DNA from: Gemmatimonadota bacterium
GTDB lineage: Bacteria; Gemmatimonadota; Gemmatimonadetes; Gemmatimonadales; Gemmatimonadaceae
Length of the DNA stretch: 64,000 nt
NCBI GenBank assembly: GCA_003223455.1
Contig: QHVE01000011.1
Span: forward strand, 101,413 to 165,412
Direction of reading: 5' to 3'
Of the stretch, positions 28,607 through 37,738 are shown in pieces (position 1 is the first letter of the stretch; each line of letters begins with the position of its first letter). Position numbers and translations under genes: made by a program. The notes below the pieces were generated by a model, which did not search any database, had not been told where the DNA came from, and saw only the letters and a program-made list of their open reading frames with translations.

Positions 28607-28885
28607 CTACGGCTTCGTCACCTTCACGGTGGGCGTCTTCACTTCCGTCTGCTTGGTGCCGACGACCGGCTTGTCGACCACGATCGTGTCCTTCTTCGCG
28701 CCGACGACCGGGGTGCTGATGGTGTCCGTCTTCGTTCCGACGTCCACGTCCGGGGTCCGCACGGTGTGCGAATCCGTCGAGACGTTCACATCCGGCGTCT
28801 TCACCTGATACTCGTTCTCGCCGGTCTTCTTGCACGCGGCGATGGGCAATACGAGCAGTGCGACGCCGAGCAGCGCTTTGCGCAT
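28607..28885 (-). CDS. Small repetitive lipoprotein
   Basis: This 92-residue protein has a lipoprotein signal peptide (LLVLPIAAC, Cys at 18). The mature part is a run of degenerate TPDVxVxTxxxT / TPVVGxKxDT repeats rich in Thr, Val and Lys, probably a beta-rich or flexible tether. The ATG at 28885 is chosen because it directly precedes the basic n-region and has a GGGAGG ribosome site; an in-frame start 19 codons upstream has none. No family name is recognised. Confidence 0.75.
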   Translation of the reverse strand: MRKALLGVALLVLPIAACKKTGENEYQVKTPDVNVSTDSHTVRTPDVDVGTKTDTISTPVVGAKKDTIVVDKPVVGTKQTEVKTPTVKVTKP

Positions 28886-28954
28886 GGTGGCCTCCCTCGA
28901 GTTTGCGCGTTCGCTACCGGACATAAGCAACCATTGGGCCAAATGCTCGGCTCG

Positions 28955-29929
28955 TCAGTCGAGAAACACTTCGCGCTGCCGCTTTCGCGTCCGTCGAAGC
29001 TCGTAAACCTGCCCCACCTCGCCCCCGAGGATGAAGATCAGCGCCGCGTAGTACACCCAGACGACGATGACGACGATCGCGGCCACGGCGCCGGTATAGA
29101 GTGATCCAGGGTTGAACGAGTCGACGTAGACGTTGAACGCCACCTTCGCCAGCTCGAACATGACGGTCGTGAAGAGGGCCGCGACCCAGGCCGTCTTCGT
29201 GCGCACCCGGCGGATCGGCAGGAACTTGTAGAGCGCGAAGAACATCAAGCCGAGGAGAAGGGTGCCCACGAGGTGTGTTCCCCAAGCACTCGCCTGCCCC
29301 ATCACGTCCTCGCGAATCCCGAGTCCAACCAGCACCTGCCGGCTCGTCTTGGTGGCGATCAGCACGTAGGTGCTGATGAGCGTGTTGCCGGTGATGAGGA
29401 CGGTCGAGAGGACGGTGATCTTGATGTCGAAGATCTTCCCCTGGATGATGCCGCGCTCCTGCTCGATGTCGAACACGCTGGCGAGCACGGTACGCAGCGA
29501 CCCGAACAGCCGCGTGGAGAACCAGACGAAGCCCACGGCGCTCCAGACGCCCAGCCTCGTGTGCGCGCTGAGGATGTCGCCGATGAGCTTGTGCTGCGGC
29601 GCGTCGGGGCTCTCGTAGTGCGCCGGCAGCACGCGATCGAGGTAGTGCACGACGAGCTGATTCGCCTCGACACGATTGTGCAGGGTGAGCGCGAAACCCC
29701 ACACCAGCAGGAGCACGAACGGGACAGCGGCGAGCAGGATGTTGAACGCGATCCCGCCCGCGAGGAACAGGACGTTGTCCTCGCCGGCGTTGTCCCAGAC
29801 GCGCATGGCGTAGTCGCGCACCGTCCAGCCGAAGCGGGACAGGAGGGAGCGCGATGATCGAGGTGGAGGGACGAACTGTGGAGCCGGCGCCTCGACCAGC
29901 GGCTCAGGCGTCGGCGTCCGCGTCTCCAT
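28955..29929 (-). CDS. YihY/virulence-factor BrkB-family membrane protein
   Basis: This 324-residue protein has six hydrophobic helices and the YihY/UPF0761 signatures (DNVLFLAGGIAFNILLAAVP; GxxLFxxLYKFLP; VWVYYAALIFILGGEVGQVYE). The family was once called RNase BN but is a membrane protein of unsettled function. A Pro-rich cytoplasmic N-terminus precedes the first helix. The start overlaps the 3' end of the YtxH gene by 26 nt, so the two are co-translated. Confidence 0.9.
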   Translation of the reverse strand: METRTPTPEPLVEAPAPQFVPPPRSSRSLLSRFGWTVRDYAMRVWDNAGEDNVLFLAGGIAFNILLAAVPFVLLLVWGFALTLHNRVEANQLVVHYLDRVLPAHYESPDAPQHKLIGDILSAHTRLGVWSAVGFVWFSTRLFGSLRTVLASVFDIEQERGIIQGKIFDIKITVLSTVLITGNTLISTYVLIATKTSRQVLVGLGIREDVMGQASAWGTHLVGTLLLGLMFFALYKFLPIRRVRTKTAWVAALFTTVMFELAKVAFNVYVDSFNPGSLYTGAVAAIVVIVVWVYYAALIFILGGEVGQVYELRRTRKRQREVFLD

Positions 29930-30374
29930 TCGAGCTGACCGGCGCTGCGGTGCGACCGGTCCGGGCGACGTCGGCTCCCGCGTTGTAGGCCGCCTTGGTC
30001 TCGGCGAGGCGTCGCTCCAGATCCGTCCTCGCCTGGTGCGCTGCCTCCCGACCCGCCTCCATCGCCCGGCTGACCTGCTCGCGCTTCGCGACGATCGCCG
30101 ATCGAGCGCTCTCGAGCTGCTCTTCGATTCGGGTCCGCGCCCCCTCGAAGGTGTCCACGACCTGCTCGGTGACGCCTTCGGCGACGTCCCGGACACGGTC
30201 CTGTGCCGCGCGCGCGCGCCGGCTGATGTCGGCGCGCGTCTCTCGGCCGGAGCGCGGCGCGAACAAGAGGGCCACGCCGGCGCCGATCAGCGCACCGAGG
30301 AGGAAATCGCTCACCCCGCCGTTGTGCTTCTCGATGACGATATAGGGATCATCCTCGCGATCGTGATGCCGCAT
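29904..30374 (-). CDS. YtxH-domain protein
   Basis: This 156-residue protein has one short hydrophobic helix (SDFLLGALIGAGVALLFAP, about 21-40) typical of YtxH, followed by SGRETRADI and a long charged amphipathic coiled coil. Such proteins are envelope-stress or general-stress associated. The ATG at 30374 is followed by an acidic N-terminus. It lies 20 bp downstream of the sigma-54-type regulator and overlaps the YihY gene. Confidence 0.85.
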   Translation of the reverse strand: MRHHDREDDPYIVIEKHNGGVSDFLLGALIGAGVALLFAPRSGRETRADISRRARAAQDRVRDVAEGVTEQVVDTFEGARTRIEEQLESARSAIVAKREQVSRAMEAGREAAHQARTDLERRLAETKAAYNAGADVARTGRTAAPVSSNGDADADA

Positions 30375-30394
30375 GGTCGCTCCTGGCGGGACGC

Positions 30395-31852
30395 TCAGCG
30401 CCCCTTCTTGGCCGATGGTTTCTTGCTCGCTGCGCGAGCGGGAGTCACTACGGGTTCCTGCCGACGGGCCGCGCGCGGCGCGGGTGCCTCGACGCCGGTG
30501 TCGTCCGGCGCGGCCACAGGGGATGCATCCCCCGCGCCGTTCAACAGCAGCAGCAGCTCGGACCGTACATCCGCCTCCGGGAGCCCGAGCATCTTCGCGG
30601 TGCGCTCGGCGTCGCCTGATGTCGACGCGAACGTCCGCAGCACGAGCTGGCGCCGCGCCTCGGCCGCCGTCGCCCCCACCGGGATGGTGAGGGCCGTGGG
30701 CATCCCATCGCCGCTCCGCAGATGGCGCGGGATGATGTCGCTCGGACCGATCGTCGAGCTGCGACTCATGATCACCGCCCGCTCGACGGCATTCTTGAGC
30801 TCGCGCACGTTGCCCGGCCAATGGTAGCTCATGATCCACTCCCACGCCGCGTCCTCGAACCCGGTGATCGTCTTCCCGTTCTGCTGGGAGAAGCGGCTGA
30901 GGAACTCGTTGGCGAGGAGCTGGATGTCGTCCGCGCGCTCGCGCAGCGGCGGCAGGTCGATCTCCACGACCGCGAGGCGATAGTAGAGATCCTCGCGCAG
31001 CTCTCCATCCACGATCGCCTTCTGCAGGTTCTTGTTCGTGGCGGCGACGATGCGGATGTCGACGTTGATCTCCCGCTTGCCGCCGAGCCGGCGGATCTGC
31101 CGAGTCTCGATGGCGCGCAGGAGCTTGACCTGGATGTCGGTCGGCATCTCGGCCATCTCGTCGAGGAAGATCGTGCCGCCGCTCGCCATCTCGAAGGCAC
31201 CTGCCTTCTCGTTGGTCGAGCCGGTGAACGCGCCCTTCTCGTGGCCGAACAGCTCGTTCTCGAGAATCTCCTTCGGCAGCGCGGCGCAGTTCAGCGCGAA
31301 GAACGGTCCCTTCGCGCGGTCGCTCTTCTGGTGCAGCGCCCGGGCAACGAGCTCCTTGCCGGTGCCGCTTTCGCCGAGGATCAGGACGCTCGCCGTGGAT
31401 GGCGCGACCGCCTCGATCACCTGATAGACCGAACGCATCGAATCGCTCTGGCCCGTGAGCTCGCCGTAGTGCGTGAGCCCTTCCAGCTTCGAGGCCAGCT
31501 CGCGGTTCTTCTGTCCGACCTCGTACTTGTCGATCGCCTTCGGAATGAGCGCCTTGAGCCGATTGAGCTTCTCGGCGTTGAGCGGCTTCTCGATGTAGTC
31601 GTAGGCGCCCTGCTGCATCGCCTGCACGGCGGAATCCACCGTGGCCTGGCCGGTGATGATGATGCACTCGGTCGGGATCTGCCGCTGCTGCAGCTCGCTC
31701 AGAAGGGTGAGGCCGTCCACGGTCAGCTTGTCGAGCGCCTTCTGTCCATCCGCAACGACCTCGACGCCGTACCCGGCATCCTCGAGGATCGCACTGAGTC
31801 CGGTCGTGATCGCGGCTTCGTCGTCCGCAATGAGAATCTTTGCCTGCTTCAT
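30395..31852 (-). CDS. NtrC-family sigma-54 activator with a deleted receiver segment
   Basis: This 485-residue regulator has a receiver-like domain, a AAA+ domain and a Fis-like helix-turn-helix. AAA motifs are intact: Walker A GESGTGKE, the loop GAFTGS (Ser instead of Ala in GAFTGA), Walker B GGTIFLDEM and WPGNVRELKN. In the receiver the sequence runs from ADGQKALDKL straight into TVDGLTLLSEL, so about 14-15 residues with the phospho-accepting Asp (strand 3) are absent while the start (ADDE), the Thr (IIITGQ) and the Lys (YIEKPL) remain. The C-terminal tail is Lys/Ala/Pro-rich. It sits 37 bp after the kinase-like gene. Confidence 0.9.
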   Translation of the reverse strand: MKQAKILIADDEAAITTGLSAILEDAGYGVEVVADGQKALDKLTVDGLTLLSELQQRQIPTECIIITGQATVDSAVQAMQQGAYDYIEKPLNAEKLNRLKALIPKAIDKYEVGQKNRELASKLEGLTHYGELTGQSDSMRSVYQVIEAVAPSTASVLILGESGTGKELVARALHQKSDRAKGPFFALNCAALPKEILENELFGHEKGAFTGSTNEKAGAFEMASGGTIFLDEMAEMPTDIQVKLLRAIETRQIRRLGGKREINVDIRIVAATNKNLQKAIVDGELREDLYYRLAVVEIDLPPLRERADDIQLLANEFLSRFSQQNGKTITGFEDAAWEWIMSYHWPGNVRELKNAVERAVIMSRSSTIGPSDIIPRHLRSGDGMPTALTIPVGATAAEARRQLVLRTFASTSGDAERTAKMLGLPEADVRSELLLLLNGAGDASPVAAPDDTGVEAPAPRAARRQEPVVTPARAASKKPSAKKGR

Positions 31853-31889
31853 CGTGTCTCGCAGAGTGGCCGAGGGCTACGCATGGGCT

Positions 31890-32513
31890 TCACGCCCGGG
31901 GGAAAACGACAGAAAGTTCCTGCGCCGATTCCGTCCAGCGCACGCCGGAGACGCGAAGCACATCCGCCGCGTCGGCGGGCATCAGCACTGGACGATCGGC
32001 CTGCAGTCGGACGACGAGCGTATCGCCATCGCTCGTGAGCTCGCACACCACCGCCTCGCGGGACTCGCCGCGGCGGCTCGAGACCGCGTCGAGGAGCGGC
32101 GCAACGAGCGCGAGACGCACGGCGTCGCTCGACACGGTGGTGCGTGCATCGTCGACGTGTGTCTCACGAACGGTAACGCGCGCGTCGCTCGCGGCGTTCG
32201 ACGCACTGCACAAAGCGGCGATGCGTCGCAGGGTGACACCCAGGTCGGCTGGTGCACCTTCACTCCGGCCGAGCGCGAGCACTGCGTCGAGCAGCGCGGT
32301 CAGCCGCTCGAGCTGCTCGGCGGCCGCATCCGCGAACGGCGCGACCGCGGAGGCCGGCGTGTCCGCGCGGCTGGCTCGCGAACGCACGACTTCCAGGTTC
32401 ACGGACACGCCGTTCAGCGCGTCCTTCACGTCGTGCGCCGCCCGGGCGAGCGCGCGCTGGAGCGTCGCCAGCCAGAGCACGCCGGCGTCGGCCGGAGCGG
32501 CGCTCGTGGACAT
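31890..32513 (-). CDS. Histidine-kinase-like DHp protein with degenerate catalytic domain
   Basis: This 207-residue cytoplasmic protein begins with a helical region carrying an H-box-like AHDVKDALNGVSVNLE (about 26-41), as in HisKA phospho-acceptor domains. The following alpha/beta part resembles a kinase ATP-binding fold in length, but I see no clear N box or glycine boxes. This pattern is like Spo0B/ChpT phosphotransferases, which use the dimerisation histidine without ATP. It lies directly downstream of the aldolase gene (TAG then ATG) and upstream of the sigma-54 regulator. The partner assignment is inferred. Confidence 0.65.
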   Translation of the reverse strand: MSTSAAPADAGVLWLATLQRALARAAHDVKDALNGVSVNLEVVRSRASRADTPASAVAPFADAAAEQLERLTALLDAVLALGRSEGAPADLGVTLRRIAALCSASNAASDARVTVRETHVDDARTTVSSDAVRLALVAPLLDAVSSRRGESREAVVCELTSDGDTLVVRLQADRPVLMPADAADVLRVSGVRWTESAQELSVVFPRA

Positions 32514-33923
32514 CTAGTCGGACAGGTCCGCGTCGTCGGGGGCCGCAGCGTGCACCGGTGTCGCGTCGGCGGGCATCGGACGGTGCAGCACCGGTGGCTT
32601 CACGTAGCGCGCGACGATCTCGCGCGTGTTGCGGATCGCCAGCTGGTCGAAGAGAAAGCGGAACTTCTCGTCGTACAGTTTGGCCACGGTCTGCATCACG
32701 TCGGCCGGCATCTCCCAGAGCTGCCGCTTGAACGGCCCGAGCGCCTTCTTGCGCGACTTGTAGAAGAACTGCTCGTCGGTGTCGGTCGGCTTCCGCTCGT
32801 CCTTCGCGTTCTCGCGGATCCAGGCGTAGATCTCGGCGCGCAGCGCATCCGGGATCCGGTCGAACAGCATGTTCTGGAAGTTCGTCGCGAGATGGATCTC
32901 GGCCGTTTCGCGCTTCGGAAAGTTGTGGAAGGCATCCTCCGGCAGCGTGGATGCCCCGTGCTGCACGGCACCGGCCAGCCCGTACTCGTCGCGCGCGACG
33001 CGGCTCAAGAGCTCGAGCGTGGCGAGGTCCAGCTTGACGTCGGCGATCGAGCCGTCCTCGAGCACCACACCGCCATGCGACGTGCCGCTCTGTACGCTGA
33101 TCTTCGAGAGCCCGGCAACGTCCGCGGGGAGCGTCGCGAGGAAGCCGTCCATGAACGCGCGAAGCTCCTCGACCGTCGAATTCTGCGTCCCCACTTCTCC
33201 GATCTCGCCGCCGACCGAGATCGTCACGCCCCGCGGCTCGGCCGTGCGGACTTCCTTGAGAATGTCGACGCCGACTTCATAGTTCAGCCTCTGCTGCTCG
33301 GCGTGCGACTTCTTCGCGAGATCCACGAGGGTGGACGTGTCGACGTCGATGTTGTAGAAGCCTGCGCCGACGGCCTCGCGGACGAGCGACTTCACCGCGT
33401 CCACCTCGGTCGTCGGATCGACCGCGTACTTCTTGTGGTTGACCTGGAAATGGTCGCCCTGGATGAACACCGGACCCCGGAATCCCTCGCGCAACGCGGC
33501 AGCCAGGACGACCGCGACATACTCGTGCGGGCGCTGACCCGTGTAGGCGATCTCCGACCGAGCGATCTCGATGATGAAGGAGCCGGCATCGATCGCGTTC
33601 GCCGTGCGGAAGATCGACCGCGCTGCGTCGTAGGTGACGACGCGGAGGTTGATCGCCGGCACGGTGAAGCCGCCGATTTCGCCCCGTCCGCGCGCCACGT
33701 ACAGCTCGTGGATGGATGCCGGCTGGACGCCGACGGCCTGGCCGATCTCCCAGATGAGCCAGCGGGCGTACTCGCGCTCGACACCGTCCGCGAAGACGGC
33801 GGCACGGACGAGCTGATCCATCGGCGGCCCCGCGATGGCGTCGGGCCGCGTCACGGTGACTCGGCCGTCGGCGACCGTCACCGCGTCGCCGAACAAGCCG
33901 TTGAGCGAGTCGAGATCGAACAT
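32514..33923 (-). CDS. Class II fructose-bisphosphate aldolase-family protein
   Basis: This 469-residue protein belongs to the class II aldolase superfamily. FIQGDHFQVNHKKYAVD carries the catalytic Asp and a zinc His; SVGGEIGEVGTQNST and SVQSGTSHGG resemble the glycine-rich and zinc/phosphate-binding loops. It is longer than typical FbaA (about 350), with a C-terminal helical extension. The ATG at 33923 is preferred; an in-frame extension upstream reads through an intergenic region with a TATACA promoter-like site. The neighbours pgi, pyk and tal support a role in glycolysis. Confidence 0.82.
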   Translation of the reverse strand: MFDLDSLNGLFGDAVTVADGRVTVTRPDAIAGPPMDQLVRAAVFADGVEREYARWLIWEIGQAVGVQPASIHELYVARGRGEIGGFTVPAINLRVVTYDAARSIFRTANAIDAGSFIIEIARSEIAYTGQRPHEYVAVVLAAALREGFRGPVFIQGDHFQVNHKKYAVDPTTEVDAVKSLVREAVGAGFYNIDVDTSTLVDLAKKSHAEQQRLNYEVGVDILKEVRTAEPRGVTISVGGEIGEVGTQNSTVEELRAFMDGFLATLPADVAGLSKISVQSGTSHGGVVLEDGSIADVKLDLATLELLSRVARDEYGLAGAVQHGASTLPEDAFHNFPKRETAEIHLATNFQNMLFDRIPDALRAEIYAWIRENAKDERKPTDTDEQFFYKSRKKALGPFKRQLWEMPADVMQTVAKLYDEKFRFLFDQLAIRNTREIVARYVKPPVLHRPMPADATPVHAAAPDDADLSD

Positions 33924-34044
33924 GGCAATCCTCACGAATGTGCAACCGCCGGTCGGCGGCAAGGAGACTTCGGGATCATGTGTATACAGGTGAAGCTCGC
34001 CGGGCGCGGGAGGGGTCGCAAGGCCGCGCGCGCCGTCGCGCCGG

Positions 34045-35451
34045 TCACAGAATTCGCTTCGGATCGGGCTTCGGCAGAAGGTCCCATTCTCGCCGCGCCG
34101 CGTCGGCATCGGCACGGCCAAGCATGGCGTACGTGAACTGCTTACCGAGCTCCACCCCGGGCTGGTCGAACGCGTTCACGCCATACAGCCGACCGGCGTA
34201 TGCGGTCGCCAGCTCGAGGAACATGAACAGTGCGCCCAGGTGAAACGGATCCACGCGATCGAGTGTGAGCGTCATGTTCGGGCGTCCCCGCCGCGCGAGC
34301 GCCCCGGCCGTGGCCCGGCGCTCGATGTCGAGCAGCTCGCCAAGACGGTGGCCGCCGAGATATGCGAGCTCCGGAATGTCCGCATGGAGTCGCGGGATCT
34401 CCACGTCCCCCTCGCGGTCCGTCACACCGATGAAGGTCACCGTCTTGTCCCCCGGACCTTCCATGAACAGCTGCACCTGGCTGTGCTGGTCGGTGGCGCC
34501 CAGCGCGCCGAGTGGCGTCGGTCCGACGCCGGCGTCGCCCGCCGTTCGGTGCTTGCCGAGACTCTCCGCCCAGAGCTGCACGTACCAGGCGGCCATGTCA
34601 CGCAATGCGTCGCTGTACGGCATGAGCACCTGCACGTGGCGCCCGTGCTTCGTGTCGGCGAGGTACTGCAGGGCGGCCCACGCGCCGGCGACGTTGCTGG
34701 AGAGCTCGTTCGAGGCACAGCGGTCGCGCATGTCGGCCGCGCCGGCGAGGAGCGCTCCGGTGTCCACGCCGATCAGCGCCGCGGGCAGCACGCCGACCGG
34801 GGTGAGCACGCTGAACCGTCCACCCACGTTGGCCGGGATCTCGAGCGCGGCGATTCCCTCGGCGCGCGCGATGGCGCGCAGCGCCCCCTTCTGCGGATCG
34901 GTGACGAGCACGAGCCGCTCGCGCGCACCCGCGTCACCGAGCGCACCGTTCAGACGGGCACGGATGACGAGATACTGCGCCATCGTCTCCGCCGTCCCTC
35001 CCGACTTCGAGATGACGACGAACAGGCTGCGCCGCAGGTCGAGCCGCGCGAGCAACGCCGAGATGTTGGCGGGATCGACGTTGTCGAGCACGTGCAGCCG
35101 CGGCTGTCCTTCACGCGCCGCGTCGTCGAGCAGGTTCCACTGCGGGGGACGGAGCGCCGTGCGCAGCGCGATCGGGCCAAGAGCCGAGCCGCCGATCCCC
35201 AGAACGACGACGTCGCTGAGCGCGTCGGCACCACTGCGGCTGCGGGCACGCTGGACGAAGTCGAGCGTCTGCCGATGCAGGGCGTTGTCGTCGGGAAGAT
35301 CGAAGAAGCCGAGCGCGCCCGATGCGCGCTCGCGCTCGACTTCCGCGTGGGCCTCGGCGAAGCGCGCACCGACGTCGCGCCACTCGGCGTCCGTGATCCC
35401 GCCGTCGATCGGCGGCGACATCATGTTCGTGTAATCGAGTCGGATGGACAT
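34045..35451 (-). CDS. pgi: Glucose-6-phosphate isomerase
   Basis: This 468-residue enzyme interconverts glucose-6-phosphate and fructose-6-phosphate. Recognisable blocks are VVVLGIGGSALGPIAL, VVISKSGGTAETMAQY (phosphate-binding SKSGGTAET), NVGGRFSVLTPVGVLPAA and GVELGKQ (catalytic region near the C-terminus). It starts 2 bp after the metallo-beta-lactamase stop in the same operon-like run. Confidence 0.95.
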   Translation of the reverse strand: MSIRLDYTNMMSPPIDGGITDAEWRDVGARFAEAHAEVERERASGALGFFDLPDDNALHRQTLDFVQRARSRSGADALSDVVVLGIGGSALGPIALRTALRPPQWNLLDDAAREGQPRLHVLDNVDPANISALLARLDLRRSLFVVISKSGGTAETMAQYLVIRARLNGALGDAGARERLVLVTDPQKGALRAIARAEGIAALEIPANVGGRFSVLTPVGVLPAALIGVDTGALLAGAADMRDRCASNELSSNVAGAWAALQYLADTKHGRHVQVLMPYSDALRDMAAWYVQLWAESLGKHRTAGDAGVGPTPLGALGATDQHSQVQLFMEGPGDKTVTFIGVTDREGDVEIPRLHADIPELAYLGGHRLGELLDIERRATAGALARRGRPNMTLTLDRVDPFHLGALFMFLELATAYAGRLYGVNAFDQPGVELGKQFTYAMLGRADADAARREWDLLPKPDPKRIL

Positions 35452-35453
35452 CG

Positions 35454-36230
35454 TCAGACCGGGATGGAAAGGCCGTCGTACGCCGGGGCGATCCCTGCGG
35501 GAAGCTCGGCCTCGAGCGCGGCATGGAAGTTCTCGTGCGTGAGGTGCGTCAGATACGTCATCTCGGCGCCGATGCGCTGCGCGGCGTCGACTGCCTCGGA
35601 CACACTGAGGTGCGAGGGGTGCGGCGTGTGGAACAGCGCATTGATCACGAGCACACGCGCACCGCGCAGCGCTCCGATCGCGCTGTCGGGCATCGACTGC
35701 GCATCGGTGACGTAGGCGAGCGGTCCGATGCGGTAGCCGAACACCGTCACCGGGCCGTGGGGCACGGGCACCGCGATCACCTCGACGTCGGCGATGCGGG
35801 TGGGCAGACCCGGCGCGAGCACGATCGCGCGCCCCTGTGGCTTCGACGTACCGGGTGCGGGGCGAATGCGATCATCGAAGATGTAGTCGAACTTCTGCGC
35901 GAGCCCGTCGAGCGTATCGGCCGAACCGTACATCGGCAGATGCGTGTCGCGACGCGCCGTGATCGCACGCAGGTCGTCGATGCCGTGGGTGTGATCGGCG
36001 TGGAGGTGCGTGAAGAGCACGGCGTCCACACGGGTGATGCGAGTGGCGAGGAGTTGAAGCCGCAGCTCGGGGGGCGTGTCGATCAGGATGACCGCACCGC
36101 CGTCCGTCTCGACGACGGCGCCGACGCGAGTGCGCTTGTCCCGTGGGTCGGTCGAACGGCAGACTTCACAGCCGCAGCCGAGCTGTGGAACGCCGAAGCT
36201 CGTCCCCGTGCCGAGGAAAGTGAGCTTCAC
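35454..36230 (-). CDS. MBL-fold phosphodiesterase (PhnP-like)
   Basis: This 258-residue metallo-beta-lactamase-fold protein has the HxHxDH motif (THLHADHTHG, about 74-83), downstream ligands in VPVPHGP and LTHLTHENFH, and an N-terminal CGCEVCRS cysteine cluster (about 19-26) typical of PhnP-type proteins, where the Cys bind a structural zinc. PhnP acts on cyclic phosphodiesters; here the substrate is not known. Its location between pgi and pyk suggests a link to sugar phosphates. Confidence 0.85.
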   Translation of the reverse strand: MKLTFLGTGTSFGVPQLGCGCEVCRSTDPRDKRTRVGAVVETDGGAVILIDTPPELRLQLLATRITRVDAVLFTHLHADHTHGIDDLRAITARRDTHLPMYGSADTLDGLAQKFDYIFDDRIRPAPGTSKPQGRAIVLAPGLPTRIADVEVIAVPVPHGPVTVFGYRIGPLAYVTDAQSMPDSAIGALRGARVLVINALFHTPHPSHLSVSEAVDAAQRIGAEMTYLTHLTHENFHAALEAELPAGIAPAYDGLSIPV

Positions 36231-36258
36231 CGTCGGCGTGCCGCCGCCCGGCGTACTC

Positions 36259-37665
36259 TCATACCGTCTCGACCTTCAGGAGATTCGTCGTGCCGGGCAC
36301 GTCGAACGGTACACCGGCCGTGACGACGACACGGTCCCCCTCGCGCGCCAGTCCACGTGCCCTGACCGCGTCGAGCGCGAGCTTCACCATGTCGAAATAG
36401 GTCTCGGAGTGCGCGACGAGACACGGGATCACGCCCCAGACCAGCGCGAGCTGCCGGTAGGTGCGCTCCTGGTCGGTGAGGACGAGAATGGGCACACCGG
36501 GCCGGTGCGACGCGATGATGCGCGCCGAGAAGCCACTCTTGGTGAAGACGATCAGGCAGGGCGCGCCGAGGCTGCGCACAGCGGATGTCGCCGCGGCGGC
36601 GATCGCCATCTCCGTCGGCAGCGCGGTCACGGCGGGAGTGGAACGCGCGTCCACGCCGACGATCGCGGGCTGCTTCTCGATCTCGTTGATGATGCGCGCC
36701 ATCGCCTCGACCGCGAGAAGGGGGTACTGTCCAGCCGCCGTCTCGGCCGACAGCATCACCGCATCGGTCCCGTCGAGGATCGCGTTGGCGACGTCGCTCG
36801 CCTCGGCGCGCGTCGGACGCGGGTTGTTGATCATCGACTCGAGCATCTGCGTCGCCGTGATGACGGGGCGCCCGAGACGGTTGGCGAGCGAGATGATCCG
36901 CTTCTGCGCGAGCGGGACTTCCTCGAACGGCAGCTCGACGCCGAGATCGCCGCGCGCGACCATCACCGCGTCGGAGGCGTGGATGATGCTTTCGATGTTG
37001 TCGAGCGCGGAGTCCTTCTCGATCTTCGAGACGACGAGCATGTCCTTCGGGATCTTCGTCCGCAGCTCGGCGATGTCCGCCGCGCGCCGCACGAAGCTCA
37101 GGGCGAGGTACTCCAGCGCGTGCTCGTTCGCGAACGCGACGTCAGCCCAGTCCTTCTCGGTGATCGAGGGCGCGCTGACGGCGACGCCCGGCAGGTTCAT
37201 CCCCTTGTGGCTCTTGATGCGGCCCCCGTGCAGGACGCGGCAGTGCACGCGCGTGCCCGAGACGTCGAGGGTCACGAGCTCGATCAGCCCGTCGTCGACG
37301 AGGATGCGATCGCCGACCTTCACGTCCTTGCACAGCCCTTCGTACGTCGTCGGGAACTCGTCACCCGTCGCGTCCTCGCCGGCGACGAGCACGATGTCCT
37401 GACCGTCCGTGACCTCGCGGGGCACGTCGAGATCGCCGATGCGGATGCGAGGCCCCTGCAGATCGCCCAGGATGGCAACGGGACGACCGAGGTCGGCCGC
37501 GGTCGAGCGGACCAGCTCCACGGTGCGTGCATGCTGCTCGTGCGTGCCGTGGGAGAAGTTGAGCCGAGCCACGTTCAAGCCGGCTTCCATGAGGCTACTC
37601 AGCGTCTCGCGCGACGCGGTGGACGGGCCGAGCGTGCAGACGATCTTGGTGCGCGGAAAGGGCAC
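36259..37665 (-). CDS. pyk: Pyruvate kinase
   Basis: This 468-residue enzyme makes pyruvate and ATP from phosphoenolpyruvate. Clear blocks: RTKIVCTLGPSTAS, LNFSHGTHEQH, DLQGPRIRIG, DDGLIEL, SKIEKDSALDNI (catalytic Lys), VMVARGDLGVELP, ITATQMLESMI and the C-terminal allosteric domain. I chose the GTG at 37665 because the fold begins at PFPRTKIVCT; a further upstream start would overlap tal and add a Pro-rich leader. It lies in the glycolytic minus-strand cluster. Confidence 0.93.
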   Translation of the reverse strand: MPFPRTKIVCTLGPSTASRETLSSLMEAGLNVARLNFSHGTHEQHARTVELVRSTAADLGRPVAILGDLQGPRIRIGDLDVPREVTDGQDIVLVAGEDATGDEFPTTYEGLCKDVKVGDRILVDDGLIELVTLDVSGTRVHCRVLHGGRIKSHKGMNLPGVAVSAPSITEKDWADVAFANEHALEYLALSFVRRAADIAELRTKIPKDMLVVSKIEKDSALDNIESIIHASDAVMVARGDLGVELPFEEVPLAQKRIISLANRLGRPVITATQMLESMINNPRPTRAEASDVANAILDGTDAVMLSAETAAGQYPLLAVEAMARIINEIEKQPAIVGVDARSTPAVTALPTEMAIAAAATSAVRSLGAPCLIVFTKSGFSARIIASHRPGVPILVLTDQERTYRQLALVWGVIPCLVAHSETYFDMVKLALDAVRARGLAREGDRVVVTAGVPFDVPGTTNLLKVETV

Positions 37666-37738
37666 GGGGCGAGGTTCGGGAGTGTCGGGGACGGGCGGCG
37701 TCGGAGGGGACGGGAGCCCCGCGCCGCCCGGGATCGGA

